Origin: Clostridia bacterium
GTDB lineage: Bacteria > Bacillota > Clostridia > Oscillospirales > Acutalibacteraceae
Assembly (NCBI GenBank): GCA_017549565.1
Contig: JAFYUI010000006.1
Coordinates: 1-64,000 of the forward strand
Reading direction: 5' to 3'
Length of the DNA: 64,000 bases
Part shown: one piece after another, positions 35,935 to 43,688 of the stretch
How positions within the stretch are numbered: position 1 is the stretch's first letter
Layout: the number at the start of each line of letters is the position of its first letter
Position numbers and translations under genes: made by a program
Notes under the pieces: model-generated
What the model was told of the DNA's origin: nothing
Database searches by the model: none
What the model saw: only the letters and a program-made list of their open reading frames with translations

Positions 35935-37199
35935 TTTTTCTCACCCAAGTCCTTACACAGTTTTATGAGACATTTATCAATTGAGGATTGTCCTTTAACA
36001 ACATCCTCAGCCAGTGCGCGACAGGTCGGCGCCCCGCAAGAGCCACAGTCAAGCCCGGGTAAATTACCCTTAATTCGCTGAATGTCTGCAAGCATTCGCA
36101 TTGATTCCGCCATACTGTCAGACAAACGGGAAATTGGGTAATAATTCGGTAAATTATCAAAAAGGAAGCTATCGGGGATATAACCCTCCTCATCCTTAAT
36201 AAAATTTTCCGAAACGGGTAAATACCGCCTTAACGAACGAAGTCGTGCTTTGGCAACAAATGGATTTTGAATTGTAAGCACACCGCCGACACAACCGCCG
36301 GGGCAAGCATTAAGCTCAATAAATTCAAGCGATGGGAAGTCGCCGTTTTCAAGCTTATCCAAAACCTTTATAACATTTTCAATACCGTCGGCCGCCAAAT
36401 AATTTTCATTGAAAATTGCGGTAGCTTCACCACCTGATGAAGCCCAACTGATACCAATAATGCCTGAATTTGAAAGTGATTTTATGTCACTGTCGTGTGA
36501 CATAACGCTAATTAGTTGAAAATAAATGTCGCTAATGGGAACAACTACATCAACCTTGCTTTTATAATCGGCAAAGCCGTTTTTAACATAGCTTGCCTTT
36601 GCGGGACAAGGTGAAATAAAGCAAACACCAATATCACTGTCAGTAAATTCGGGATGCTCCTTTAACGCCTTTTGCCGCGCTAAATCTGCCGCAACCTCCA
36701 TCGGAGGCAGCATATGAATTATGTTATCCATAAGGGACCGAAACCTTAAACTAATAAGGCGTGTCACAACAGGACAAGCAGAGCTTATCGCAGGTTTTGT
36801 AATTGCTTCGGTTTTTAAATATTTCCGTGTGTAAGCCGTAACAAGCTCGGCCGCGGCGGAAACCTCAAAAACATCATCAAAACCAAGCTTTAAAAGCCCG
36901 TTAAGTACATAATCAACATCATCTAAATTTTCAAACTGACCGTAGAGTGACGGTGCGGGAAGAGCTATCTTCCACTTAAATTTGTCCATCATAGAAAGAG
37001 CACCGCATTTGGCTTTCTTCGCATTATGGGGACAAACCCTTATACATTCACCGCAGTCAATACAGCGTCCCTCGTTTATAACGGCGTGCCCATCCTTTAC
37101 CCTGATAGCTTCGGTAGGACAACGCTTTAAACAAGCGGTACAGCCGGTACATTTTTCGACATCTAAATAAACTGAATGTTCGTATGTATTCATAAACAA
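35931..37199 (-). CDS. Divergent H-cluster protein resembling a sensory [FeFe] hydrogenase
   Basis: 422 residues. Two [4Fe-4S] clusters (Cys17-27 and 46-56), a reduced H-cluster domain with L1 SSACPVV (140-146), L2 SPCPAKAS (196-203) and L3 ELNACPGGCVGG (295-306), and a C-terminal [4Fe-4S] domain (Cys385, 388, 393, 410). Alanine (141) replaces the proton-relay cysteine, as reported for sensory HydS of Thermotoga maritima, and the GGGQP end of L3 is lost. Unlike typical HydS it lacks a C-terminal PAS domain. It lies among kinase-like and phosphatase-like genes, so a redox/H2 sensor is plausible. Confidence 0.82.
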   Translation of the reverse strand: MFMNTYEHSVYLDVEKCTGCTACLKRCPTEAIRVKDGHAVINEGRCIDCGECIRVCPHNAKKAKCGALSMMDKFKWKIALPAPSLYGQFENLDDVDYVLNGLLKLGFDDVFEVSAAAELVTAYTRKYLKTEAITKPAISSACPVVTRLISLRFRSLMDNIIHMLPPMEVAADLARQKALKEHPEFTDSDIGVCFISPCPAKASYVKNGFADYKSKVDVVVPISDIYFQLISVMSHDSDIKSLSNSGIIGISWASSGGEATAIFNENYLAADGIENVIKVLDKLENGDFPSLEFIELNACPGGCVGGVLTIQNPFVAKARLRSLRRYLPVSENFIKDEEGYIPDSFLFDNLPNYYPISRLSDSMAESMRMLADIQRIKGNLPGLDCGSCGAPTCRALAEDVVKGQSSIDKCLIKLCKDLGEKK

Positions 37200-37212
37200 T
37201 ACCTGCCGAAAA

Positions 37213-37638
37213 CTAATTTATATTTACTCGCATAGTAATGGTGGTGCCTTCGCCCACAACAGAATTGATTTCCATAAAGTCGGAATAGCGCTTCATATTG
37301 GGAAGACCCATACCTGCGCCAAAGCCAAGCGAACGAATATTATCGGTTGCGGTGGAAAAACCCTCCTGCATTGCCTGTTCAATATCCTTAATGCCGGGAC
37401 CCTTGTCGGTTAAGACAATTTCAACATAGTCCTCGGTCACGCTAACATCGGCAACACCGCCGCCTGCGTGGATAACCATATTGATTTCACCTTCGTACAT
37501 TGCAATAGAAACCTGCCTGATTTTTTCGGGTGGCAACCCTAACTGCCTTAAATTCTTTTTCACCATAACCGAGGCATGACCGGCGGAAGTAAAATCCTGC
37601 CCGTCAACCACATAGTGAAATGTCAAAGCTTCAGACAT
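37213..37638 (-). CDS. RsbW-like anti-sigma/serine kinase-type ATPase
   Basis: 141 residues, a minimal GHKL ATPase like RsbW/SpoIIAB: N box AMYEGEINMVIHAG, G1 TDKGPGIKD, G2 FGAGMGLPNMKRYSD. It is a stand-alone kinase-type domain with no membrane or sensor part. It overlaps the upstream DRTGG gene by 8 bp and is followed by the H-cluster protein, so it probably transmits that protein's state to an unknown partner. No STAS antagonist is visible in the window. Confidence 0.85.
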   Translation of the reverse strand: MSEALTFHYVVDGQDFTSAGHASVMVKKNLRQLGLPPEKIRQVSIAMYEGEINMVIHAGGGVADVSVTEDYVEIVLTDKGPGIKDIEQAMQEGFSTATDNIRSLGFGAGMGLPNMKRYSDFMEINSVVGEGTTITMRVNIN

Positions 37639-37987
37639 TTTTTGCCCTATTTCCTACAAGACCGTTGCTGTATAAAATACCGCATGCCTCGTAAAGACGT
37701 TTTTTGGTTGCCAATAAAACGATACCGCTTTCTTGCGCCAAAGAAATCATTTCGGCAGTGGGATTTTTTGAACGCACGAATACGACACATTTCATATCCA
37801 TCATTTCAGCTGTTCTTATAACCTGTGAATTAACAAGCCCTGTAAGTAAAACTGCCTGGTCCTTAACATAAGCCAAAACATCGCTCATCATATCGCTACC
37901 GCAAGCAGAATAAACCGAGGCCTCAAGCTCTTCTTCACAGCAAATAACTTCAGCATCGAGCAAATCTTTAATTGTATTGATTTTCAT
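37631..37987 (-). CDS. DRTGG-domain protein (copy 2)
   Basis: 118 residues, single DRTGG-like domain (KINTIKDLLDAEVICCEEEL, LLTGLVNSQVIRTAEMMDM, SLAQESGIVLLATKKRLYEA). Acts presumably as a ligand-sensing module; the ligand is unknown. Three cysteines in the N-terminal third (CC and AC) are unusual but not obviously a cluster site. It lies between the NuoE-like gene and the RsbW-like gene. Confidence 0.75.
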   Translation of the reverse strand: MKINTIKDLLDAEVICCEEELEASVYSACGSDMMSDVLAYVKDQAVLLTGLVNSQVIRTAEMMDMKCVVFVRSKNPTAEMISLAQESGIVLLATKKRLYEACGILYSNGLVGNRAKNV

Positions 37988-38007
37988 ACAAATTATTCCC
38001 TCTTGGT

Positions 38008-38511
38008 TTATTTTTCGAAGCCGTATTTTTCAAGAATACCGTCAACATCGTCAACAGTAAGACGGCCGTAAACCTCTTCATTAACTGTTAAAACAGGTGC
38101 CAAACCGCAAGCGCCTATACAACGGCAAGCGGTAAGAGAAAACTTACCATCTTCAGTACATTCGTCAGAGCCGATACCAAGGCGTTCTGAAAGCTTGTTA
38201 AAGATATCACCTGAACCCTTAACATAGCAAGCTGTACCAAGACATACAGAAATGTTGTAATCGCCCTTAGGTGACAACGAGAACTGTGCATAGAATGTTG
38301 CAACGCCGTAAACCTTTTCAAGCGGAACATCCATACCGTCAGCTATCATTGATTGAACCTCTAAAGGAAGGTAGCCGTAAATGTTTTGAGCTTCCTGCAT
38401 AACAGCCATTAAATAGCTTTTGTCGTGCTTGTGAGCTTCAATAACAGCTTTAAGCTGTGCTTCCTGTTCAGGCGTTCCCTTGAAAGGGAGTTTGCTGATT
38501 TTTTTAAGCAT
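38008..38511 (-). CDS. hydC: NuoE-like [2Fe-2S] hydrogenase subunit
   Basis: 167 residues, 24-kDa NADH dehydrogenase family. The [2Fe-2S] ligands are in VCLGTACYVKGS and CRCIGACGLAPV; the helical N-terminal part (AVMQEAQNIYGYLP) is typical. With the NuoF-like and HydA proteins it would form the three-subunit hydrogenase. It is the first gene of the operon, even though its partners are encoded 4 kb further on, behind the signalling genes. Strong AGGAGGA site. Confidence 0.93.
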   Translation of the reverse strand: MLKKISKLPFKGTPEQEAQLKAVIEAHKHDKSYLMAVMQEAQNIYGYLPLEVQSMIADGMDVPLEKVYGVATFYAQFSLSPKGDYNISVCLGTACYVKGSGDIFNKLSERLGIGSDECTEDGKFSLTACRCIGACGLAPVLTVNEEVYGRLTVDDVDGILEKYGFEK

Positions 38512-38580
38512 GAAACAAATCCTCCTATAAGATAATTGCGATATATACCACTATAATTATGGCATTATATATACGATAAA

Positions 38581-38608
38581 ATTATATCATACTTTTATAT
38601 AAATGCAA
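38581..38608 (-). promoter_or_regulatory. Candidate promoter of the hydrogenase operon
   Basis: Minus strand TTGCAT, 16-bp spacer, TATAAT. Just downstream (38550-38576) lies an imperfect AT-rich inverted repeat, a possible operator. No Rex-type TTGTGA..TCACAA site was seen. Confidence 0.55.
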
Positions 38609-38657
38609 AGGTTTTTTAATTATTTTTTTATACTTTTTTAACAAAATACGACTTTTC

Positions 38658-38686
38658 TTGAATTTTGCAAAAATTTATAGTATAAT
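38658..38686 (+). promoter_or_regulatory. sigma-A promoter of the solute-binding lipoprotein gene
   Basis: TTGAAT (38658-38663), 17-bp spacer, TATAAT (38681-38686). Confidence 0.75.
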
Positions 38687-38716
38687 TTCAATGTAAAACT
38701 TGAAAGGAATGCGAAA

Positions 38717-40195
38717 ATGAAGTCGATTATTAAAATCATTTCACTAATTTTAGCCATCATTTTGCTCTTGCCGCTTACCGCTTGCGATGATACAAATGAT
38801 GCTTATATATATTTTCAGCTTGATGAAGTTCCCCGCACGCTTGACCCACAAACCGCAAAGACAAATGTCGAACTTATGCTAAGCCAAAATCTTTATGAAG
38901 GGCTTATGCGTTTTGACAGTGACGGAAAACTTGTTTATGGTGTTGCAGAAAGCTATGAAAAGCAAGGGCTTACTTACACATTCAAACTCAATAAAAAGGC
39001 CGAATGGAAGAATGGTGAAAAAATTACTGCAAACGACTTTGTGTTTGCTTTTAATCGTGCTTTAAGCGCTGACACTGAGGCACCCTACTCTTCCCTGCTT
39101 TTTTCAATTAAAAATGCAAAAGAATTTTTATCGGGCAAATCGACCGATTTGGGCATTAAAGCCATTGATGACCAAACCTTAAAAATAGAGCTTGAATACG
39201 ATGATAAAAGCTTTTTAGAGATTTTAACCTATCCAATTTCAATGCCCTGTAACCAGCAGTTTTTTACCGAATGTAAGGGTAAATACGGTCTTGATACCGA
39301 TTTTATTCTTTCAAACGGTAGCTACCGCCTTACAAAATGGGGCAAGGATATTTTCGGCATACGCCTTTATAGAAGCAAGTATTATAACGGTGATTTTACC
39401 GCAAAAAACGCAGCTGTTTTTGTGTCTTTTGATGAAAATCTTGCCGCTGCCGAGGTGCTTAAAAACGGCGATGCCGACATTGCTTTTATATCTTCAAGCG
39501 ATGTTACAGACCTTAAAAATCAACAGTTTAAAACCGCCGAAATTCACAACACGGTTTGGTTCTTAACCCTTTCTAACAACCTGCCACAGCCCATTAGAAA
39601 GGCATTTACAATTTTGTCAAGCGGTGAGGTTTTTGGTAATAATTTGGGCTATGGCAGCTCAGTTGCAAATTCAATTTTTCCACCCGATTTAAATGTCAAA
39701 ACCGCAGCCACAGGCACTCTTCCCTACAATCTTGATGCTGCAAAGCAACTTTATTCTGAAGCAATTGTTAATATGGAGAATAAAAAGCTCCCTGCCGATA
39801 TAAAGCTTTATTATTATGATAATGGCTTTTCGAAAAATATGGTAACATCCATCGTCGGCCATTGGCAAAATAATTTAGGCGCTTATATCAATATCGAATC
39901 GGTTTCTTCACCTGCTCTTCTTACCGACCAACTAAAAAACCAAACCTATTATATGTCGGTTTTCCCAATAACCGCACAAAACCCATCAGTTACCGAATAT
40001 CTTTCAAGCTTTGGCATTGACTATACAAACGGTGATTTAAACGCAGTTCAACTTGATATTTTGTCACAAAACAATATTGTACCGCTCGCCTACGAAAGCC
40101 AAATAATTGCTTTTGACAATTTGCTTGAAAATGTCAATTATAAACATGGCGGCGGCGCTTTGGATTTTGCTTTTGTTGTAAAAAACGAAGATTAA
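38717..40195 (+). CDS. Peptide-type ABC transporter solute-binding lipoprotein (SBP family 5)
   Basis: 492 residues. Lipoprotein signal with LTAC box (Cys23). The family-5 signature EVPRTLDPQTAKTNVELML, NLYEGLMRFD and WKNGEKITANDFVFAFNRAL match OppA/DppA proteins, which bind oligopeptides outside the cell. There are no permease or ATPase genes beside it, so it is an orphan that must work with a transporter encoded elsewhere, or as a peptide receptor. Single-gene unit with its own promoter and terminator. Confidence 0.9.
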   Translation: MKSIIKIISLILAIILLLPLTACDDTNDAYIYFQLDEVPRTLDPQTAKTNVELMLSQNLYEGLMRFDSDGKLVYGVAESYEKQGLTYTFKLNKKAEWKNGEKITANDFVFAFNRALSADTEAPYSSLLFSIKNAKEFLSGKSTDLGIKAIDDQTLKIELEYDDKSFLEILTYPISMPCNQQFFTECKGKYGLDTDFILSNGSYRLTKWGKDIFGIRLYRSKYYNGDFTAKNAAVFVSFDENLAAAEVLKNGDADIAFISSSDVTDLKNQQFKTAEIHNTVWFLTLSNNLPQPIRKAFTILSSGEVFGNNLGYGSSVANSIFPPDLNVKTAATGTLPYNLDAAKQLYSEAIVNMENKKLPADIKLYYYDNGFSKNMVTSIVGHWQNNLGAYINIESVSSPALLTDQLKNQTYYMSVFPITAQNPSVTEYLSSFGIDYTNGDLNAVQLDILSQNNIVPLAYESQIIAFDNLLENVNYKHGGGALDFAFVVKNED

Positions 40196-40204
40196 AAAAA
40201 TCAC

Positions 40205-40236
40205 AAAACGACCGATTTAATTCGGTCGTTTTAATT
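40205..40236 (+). terminator. Intrinsic terminator of the solute-binding protein gene
   Basis: Stem AAAACGACCGA / TCGGTCGTTTT, loop of 6. Confidence 0.88.
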
Positions 40237-40270
40237 TTAAAAAATATTTTTAAATTTGCATAATCTGATA

Positions 40271-40299
40271 TTGACAAAATCGTTTTTATAGGGTATAAT
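40271..40299 (+). promoter_or_regulatory. Consensus promoter of tRNA-Pro
   Basis: TTGACA (40271-40276), 17-bp spacer, TATAAT (40294-40299), 80 bp before the tRNA. Confidence 0.82.
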
Positions 40300-40379
40300 C
40301 ATTAGCGTTGTAATTATAGTTTTTGTATACATCAAGAGGGTTGCCAAAACCTTAATTTCAACAATTTAATATTTTTTAT

Positions 40380-40455
40380 CGAGGTGTCGCCCAGTTGGTA
40401 GGGCGCTAGTTTTGGGAACTAGATGCCGCAGGTTCGAGTCCTGTCACCTCGACCA
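40380..40455 (+). tRNA. tRNA-Pro (anticodon UGG)
   Basis: Full cloverleaf: acceptor CGAGGTG / CACCTCG, discriminator A, encoded CCA; D arm GCCC...GGGC; anticodon arm CTAGT-TTTGGGA-ACTAG with anticodon TGG; T arm GCAGG-TTCGAGT-CCTGT. The C1 start is characteristic of bacterial tRNA-Pro. CCA is genomically encoded. A terminator follows immediately. Confidence 0.97.
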
Positions 40456-40500
40456 AAATTCCAAATCTGACCTTTAGGTTGGGTTTGGAATTTTCTTTTT
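40456..40500 (+). terminator. Terminator of tRNA-Pro
   Basis: AAATTCCAAA ... TTTGGAATTT stem with an inner ACCT/AGGT pairing, then TTCTTTTT. Confidence 0.85.
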
Positions 40501-40636
40501 ATGTGTAGGGCTCGAACCTGTGAAGGTCCGTAGCGTTTTAAAACAGTACGGTGTACTGTTTTTAGCAAGGAGCGCGCAGTCGGGTACCGAAGGCAACGGC
40601 TTAGGTCGACAAGCGGATAGTATGCGAAGCAGACGG

Positions 40637-40657
40637 CGAGTCCTGTCACCTCGACCA
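40637..40657 (+). repeat. Repeat of the tRNA-Pro 3' end
   Basis: Identical over 21 bp to 40435-40455 (CGAGTCCTGTCACCTCGACCA), i.e. half the T arm, the acceptor 3' strand and CCA; similarity continues for ~10 bp into the terminator stem. Start-to-start distance is 202 bp. It could be an attachment-site duplication or a tRNA-linked genome repeat. Confidence 0.85.
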
Positions 40658-40699
40658 AAAATTCCAATTTTAACCGTTTGGTTAGAATTGGAATTTTTT
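40657..40699 (+). terminator. Second terminator-like hairpin after the tRNA repeat
   Basis: AAAAATTCCAATT(t)TAACC / GGTTA(g)AATTGGAATTTTTT, a strong stem related in sequence to the tRNA-Pro terminator. Confidence 0.8.
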
Positions 40700-40791
40700 A
40701 TGCTATTTACATTTACCAAAAAACCACCCCAAAGTGATGATAATCATCAATTTAGGATGGTTTTTAATATTGATTTTTAAGTTGTGTAATG

Positions 40792-41814
40792 TTATCTTTG
40801 CACTCTGCCGCTGCCGTCGCCGCCTGCAAGCTTTTCAACCTCAGAAACGCTTACGCGGTTATAGTCGCCTTCAATAGAGTGTTTAAGAGCTGATGCTGCA
40901 ACTGCAAATTCAATGGCTGACTGTGTGTCCTTACCGCTTAAAAGTGCGTAAATTAGTCCGCCGCCAAAGGAGTCGCCACCGCCCACACGGTCAACAATAT
41001 GAAGATGATATGACTTTGAGAAACAATAGTTTTCGCCGTCGTAAAGCATGCCTGCCCAGTCGTTATCACTTGCAGAAATTGAGGAACGAAGTGTGATTGC
41101 TACCTTTTCAAAGCCAAATTTATCAGCAAGCTGTTTTGCAACCGATTTATAACCCTCGTGGTTTAATTTACCGCCATAAATGTCGGTGTTTTCGGCCTCA
41201 ATGCCGAATACATCCTTTGCATCCTCCTCGTTAGAGATGCAAACGTCTACATACTGACAAAGGTCGGTCATAGCTTTTCTTGCCTCTTCCCTTGTCCAAA
41301 GCTTGCCACGGTAGTTAAGGTCGCAAGAAATCTTTACGCCCCTTGACTTTGCCGCTTTGCAAGCCGCACGGCAAATTTCCACCATATCGCCGCCAAGAGC
41401 AGGGGTGATACCAGTGAAGTGGAACCAATCAGCACCCTCAAAAATATCATCCCAATTAAAATCTTCGGGCTTTGCCATTTGTATAGCTGAATATGCACGG
41501 TCATAAATACAAACCGAGCCACGCTGTGAAGCGCCCTTTTCAAGGTAATAGATACCTACTCTATCTCCGCCACGAACGATTTTTGAAGTGTCTACACCAA
41601 AATAACGAAGTGAATCAACCGCCGCTTGACCGATAGCATGTTTAGGAAGCTTTGTTACATAAACACTGTCAAGTCCATAATTTGCAAGTGAAACCGCAAC
41701 ATTGGCTTCACCGCCGCCAAAGGTGGCTTGCATTTGGTCGTTTTGGAAAAATCTAAGATATCCGTTAGGTGCAAGGCGAAGCATAAGCTCGCCGAAAGTT
41801 ACAACTCTTTTCAT
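40792..41814 (-). CDS. kdgK: 2-keto-3-deoxygluconate kinase (PfkB family)
   Basis: 340 residues. PfkB fold with GGGEANVAVSLANYGL near the N-terminus and the catalytic loop VDRVGGGDSFGGGLIYALL. It phosphorylates KDG to KDPG. The next gene upstream encodes the aldolase that splits KDPG, and the cluster supplies KDG from glucuronate, so the substrate call is secure. Last gene of the operon; its start overlaps the aldolase stop by 4 bp. Confidence 0.93.
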   Translation of the reverse strand: MKRVVTFGELMLRLAPNGYLRFFQNDQMQATFGGGEANVAVSLANYGLDSVYVTKLPKHAIGQAAVDSLRYFGVDTSKIVRGGDRVGIYYLEKGASQRGSVCIYDRAYSAIQMAKPEDFNWDDIFEGADWFHFTGITPALGGDMVEICRAACKAAKSRGVKISCDLNYRGKLWTREEARKAMTDLCQYVDVCISNEEDAKDVFGIEAENTDIYGGKLNHEGYKSVAKQLADKFGFEKVAITLRSSISASDNDWAGMLYDGENYCFSKSYHLHIVDRVGGGDSFGGGLIYALLSGKDTQSAIEFAVAASALKHSIEGDYNRVSVSEVEKLAGGDGSGRVQR

Positions 41815-42368
41815 TTTTCTGCCTCCATTTTATCAAGTGATTCTTTTACAAAAAAGCTGCCGCCGATAGCCGCAATTTTATCGAAAGCTAAAAATTCATC
41901 TATATTGCTTCTGTCAACACCGCCGGTTGGGATAAACTTAACCTGTGGGAATGGTGCTGAAAGTGCCTTTAATGCCTTTAAGCCGCCATATACATTGGCT
42001 GGGAAGAATTTCACAGTAGTTATGCCAAGCTCAAGCGCGGCCATAATTTCGGTTGGAGTTACGCAACCGGGATAATAAGGAATTCCCTTTTCATTGCAAA
42101 TTTTTGCAACTGCCGGTGAAAGACCGGGTGACACTATAAAGGTTGCACCTGCATTAAGGGCTGCTTCGCATTGCTCGGCATTGATAACTGTGCCTGCGCC
42201 AATTTCCATTTCGGGATAATTTTTTGAAGCATAGGCAATCGCTTCTGCCGCACAGGCGGTGCGGAATGTGATTTCTGCACAGTTAATGTTGTTGTTTTTA
42301 AGTGCAGTTAAAATTTTATCGGTTTCACCGAGCTCTTTAATAACCACAACAGGAATAAATTTTTCCAT
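41811..42368 (-). CDS. kdgA: 2-keto-3-deoxy-6-phosphogluconate aldolase
   Basis: 185 residues, class I KDPG/KHG aldolase. The Schiff-base lysine lies in GITTVKFFPANVYGG; the glutamate is in AEITFRTACAAEA and the phosphate loop in FIPTGGVDRSNI. It cleaves KDPG to pyruvate and glyceraldehyde-3-phosphate. The start shares one base with the uxaC stop. Confidence 0.95.
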   Translation of the reverse strand: MEKFIPVVVIKELGETDKILTALKNNNINCAEITFRTACAAEAIAYASKNYPEMEIGAGTVINAEQCEAALNAGATFIVSPGLSPAVAKICNEKGIPYYPGCVTPTEIMAALELGITTVKFFPANVYGGLKALKALSAPFPQVKFIPTGGVDRSNIDEFLAFDKIAAIGGSFFVKESLDKMEAEK

Positions 42369-43687
42369 TAGTCAACCATCCTTTTAGCATTATAATAGCA
42401 TATATTTTCCACCAAAATTTCTGCGCTTTGAAGGTCATACTCGCCTTTTTCTACAAGGTTTCCCACAAAATCACAAAGAATTCGACGGAAGAAATCAAAA
42501 CGAACATAGCTTGAAAAGCTGCGCGAGTCGGTAAGCATACCAAGATTATTTCCGAGACTTGCATATTCACAAATGATTTTTAAATTACGGCGAATACCTT
42601 CAACCGTATCGTTAAACCACCAAGCCGCACCCATTTTCACATTTCTGAAAGCACCGCTTAAAACAGCAAGCGATGAAAGATTTGCATCATTTAGGGTGTA
42701 TAAAATAGTGTTTGGTCGTTCATCATCAGGAATTTGTTGGAAAAAGCCCAAAACATTTTTAACCGACGGAGCTTCGCTTATAACGTCAAAGCCGCTATCG
42801 GCACCGCAGAGCTTAAAGGTTGCGGGGTTTACATTTCTTGTAACCGCTATATGAAGCTGCACGGTCATATTTCTTTTTTTATACTCCTTTGAAAGCCAAA
42901 CAAGTAAAAAACCTTTAAGGCATTCAGATTCATCTAATGATAACATATCATACCTTGAAAAAAGCTTTGTTGCCTGCTCTTTATCGGCATAGCTTTTGGG
43001 GAATGTATCAAGCCCGTGGTCTGCCATACGGCATCCCTTTTGGGCGAAAAAATCCAAACGATTTGATAAAGCATTTAACAAATCGTCAAGCGTTTTAATC
43101 TTCATGCCTGACACTTGCCCTAATTTTTCGATATAATCCTTTTGAAAATCAAAAAGCTTATCGGGACGGAATGTAGGAGTCACATTTATATCGCCATATT
43201 TTTTGTGGTTAGAAAGGTCATCCACAGGGTCATCGGTTGTGGCAATAAACTGTACATTAAAGCCATTTAAAAGCCCTTGAACAGTAATATTCTTAAGCTT
43301 TTCATTAGCCAAGGCATAAATGCTTTCAGCACTTTCTTTATTTAAGGGAATATCAATACCAAAAACTTGTTTAAGCTCAAGATGTGTCCAATAGTAAAGC
43401 GGATTACCGATAAGATTTGGCACAATTTCGGCATATTTCAAAAACTTTTCGTGAAAGCTGGCATCACCTGTAATATAATGCTCATCCACGCCGTTCATAC
43501 GCATAGCACGCCATTTATAATGGTCGCCTGCAAGCCATAATTCGCCAATATCCGAAAAACCATCATTATTTGCTATCTTATTTTGGTCAAGATGGCAATG
43601 ATAGTCAATAATCGGCAAGGTTTTAACCTTATTGTAAAGCGTTTTACCCGCATCATTATAAATTAATAGATTGTCGTCAAAAAACAT
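42368..43687 (-). CDS. uxaC: Glucuronate isomerase
   Basis: 439 residues from ATG 43687 (GGGGG site; one base after the previous stop). An upstream in-frame start would overlap the SDR gene. Amidohydrolase-like TIM barrel with PIIDYHCHLDQNKIAN, metal-binding LHIAVTRNVN and the LTDSRSFSSYVRFDFFRRIL signature of UxaC. It converts D-glucuronate to D-fructuronate (and galacturonate to tagaturonate). The cluster continues with the mannonate branch only, so glucuronate is the main substrate here. Confidence 0.95.
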   Translation of the reverse strand: MFFDDNLLIYNDAGKTLYNKVKTLPIIDYHCHLDQNKIANNDGFSDIGELWLAGDHYKWRAMRMNGVDEHYITGDASFHEKFLKYAEIVPNLIGNPLYYWTHLELKQVFGIDIPLNKESAESIYALANEKLKNITVQGLLNGFNVQFIATTDDPVDDLSNHKKYGDINVTPTFRPDKLFDFQKDYIEKLGQVSGMKIKTLDDLLNALSNRLDFFAQKGCRMADHGLDTFPKSYADKEQATKLFSRYDMLSLDESECLKGFLLVWLSKEYKKRNMTVQLHIAVTRNVNPATFKLCGADSGFDVISEAPSVKNVLGFFQQIPDDERPNTILYTLNDANLSSLAVLSGAFRNVKMGAAWWFNDTVEGIRRNLKIICEYASLGNNLGMLTDSRSFSSYVRFDFFRRILCDFVGNLVEKGEYDLQSAEILVENICYYNAKRMVD

Positions 43688-43688
43688 A

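Larger units (their letters stand above)
40501..40791. other. Non-coding region downstream of tRNA-Pro
   Basis: No gene is supported. It holds a hairpin with T run (AAAACAGTAC-GGT-GTACTGTTTT, 40539-40563), a second copy of the tRNA 3' end (40637-40657) and a second terminator-like hairpin (40657-40699), then AT-rich sequence up to the kdgK stop. Short ORFs here read through the tRNA T arm and are artefacts. Confidence 0.7.

Noticed and set aside
38540..38600. Rex-binding site at the hydrogenase promoter
   Set aside because: There is an AT-rich imperfect palindrome, but it does not match TTGTGA-N6-TCACAA.
40419..40780. Short ORFs around tRNA-Pro (one containing GRGDRTRTCG)
   Set aside because: They are antisense or overlapping translations of the tRNA T arm and its repeat, a well-known annotation artefact.
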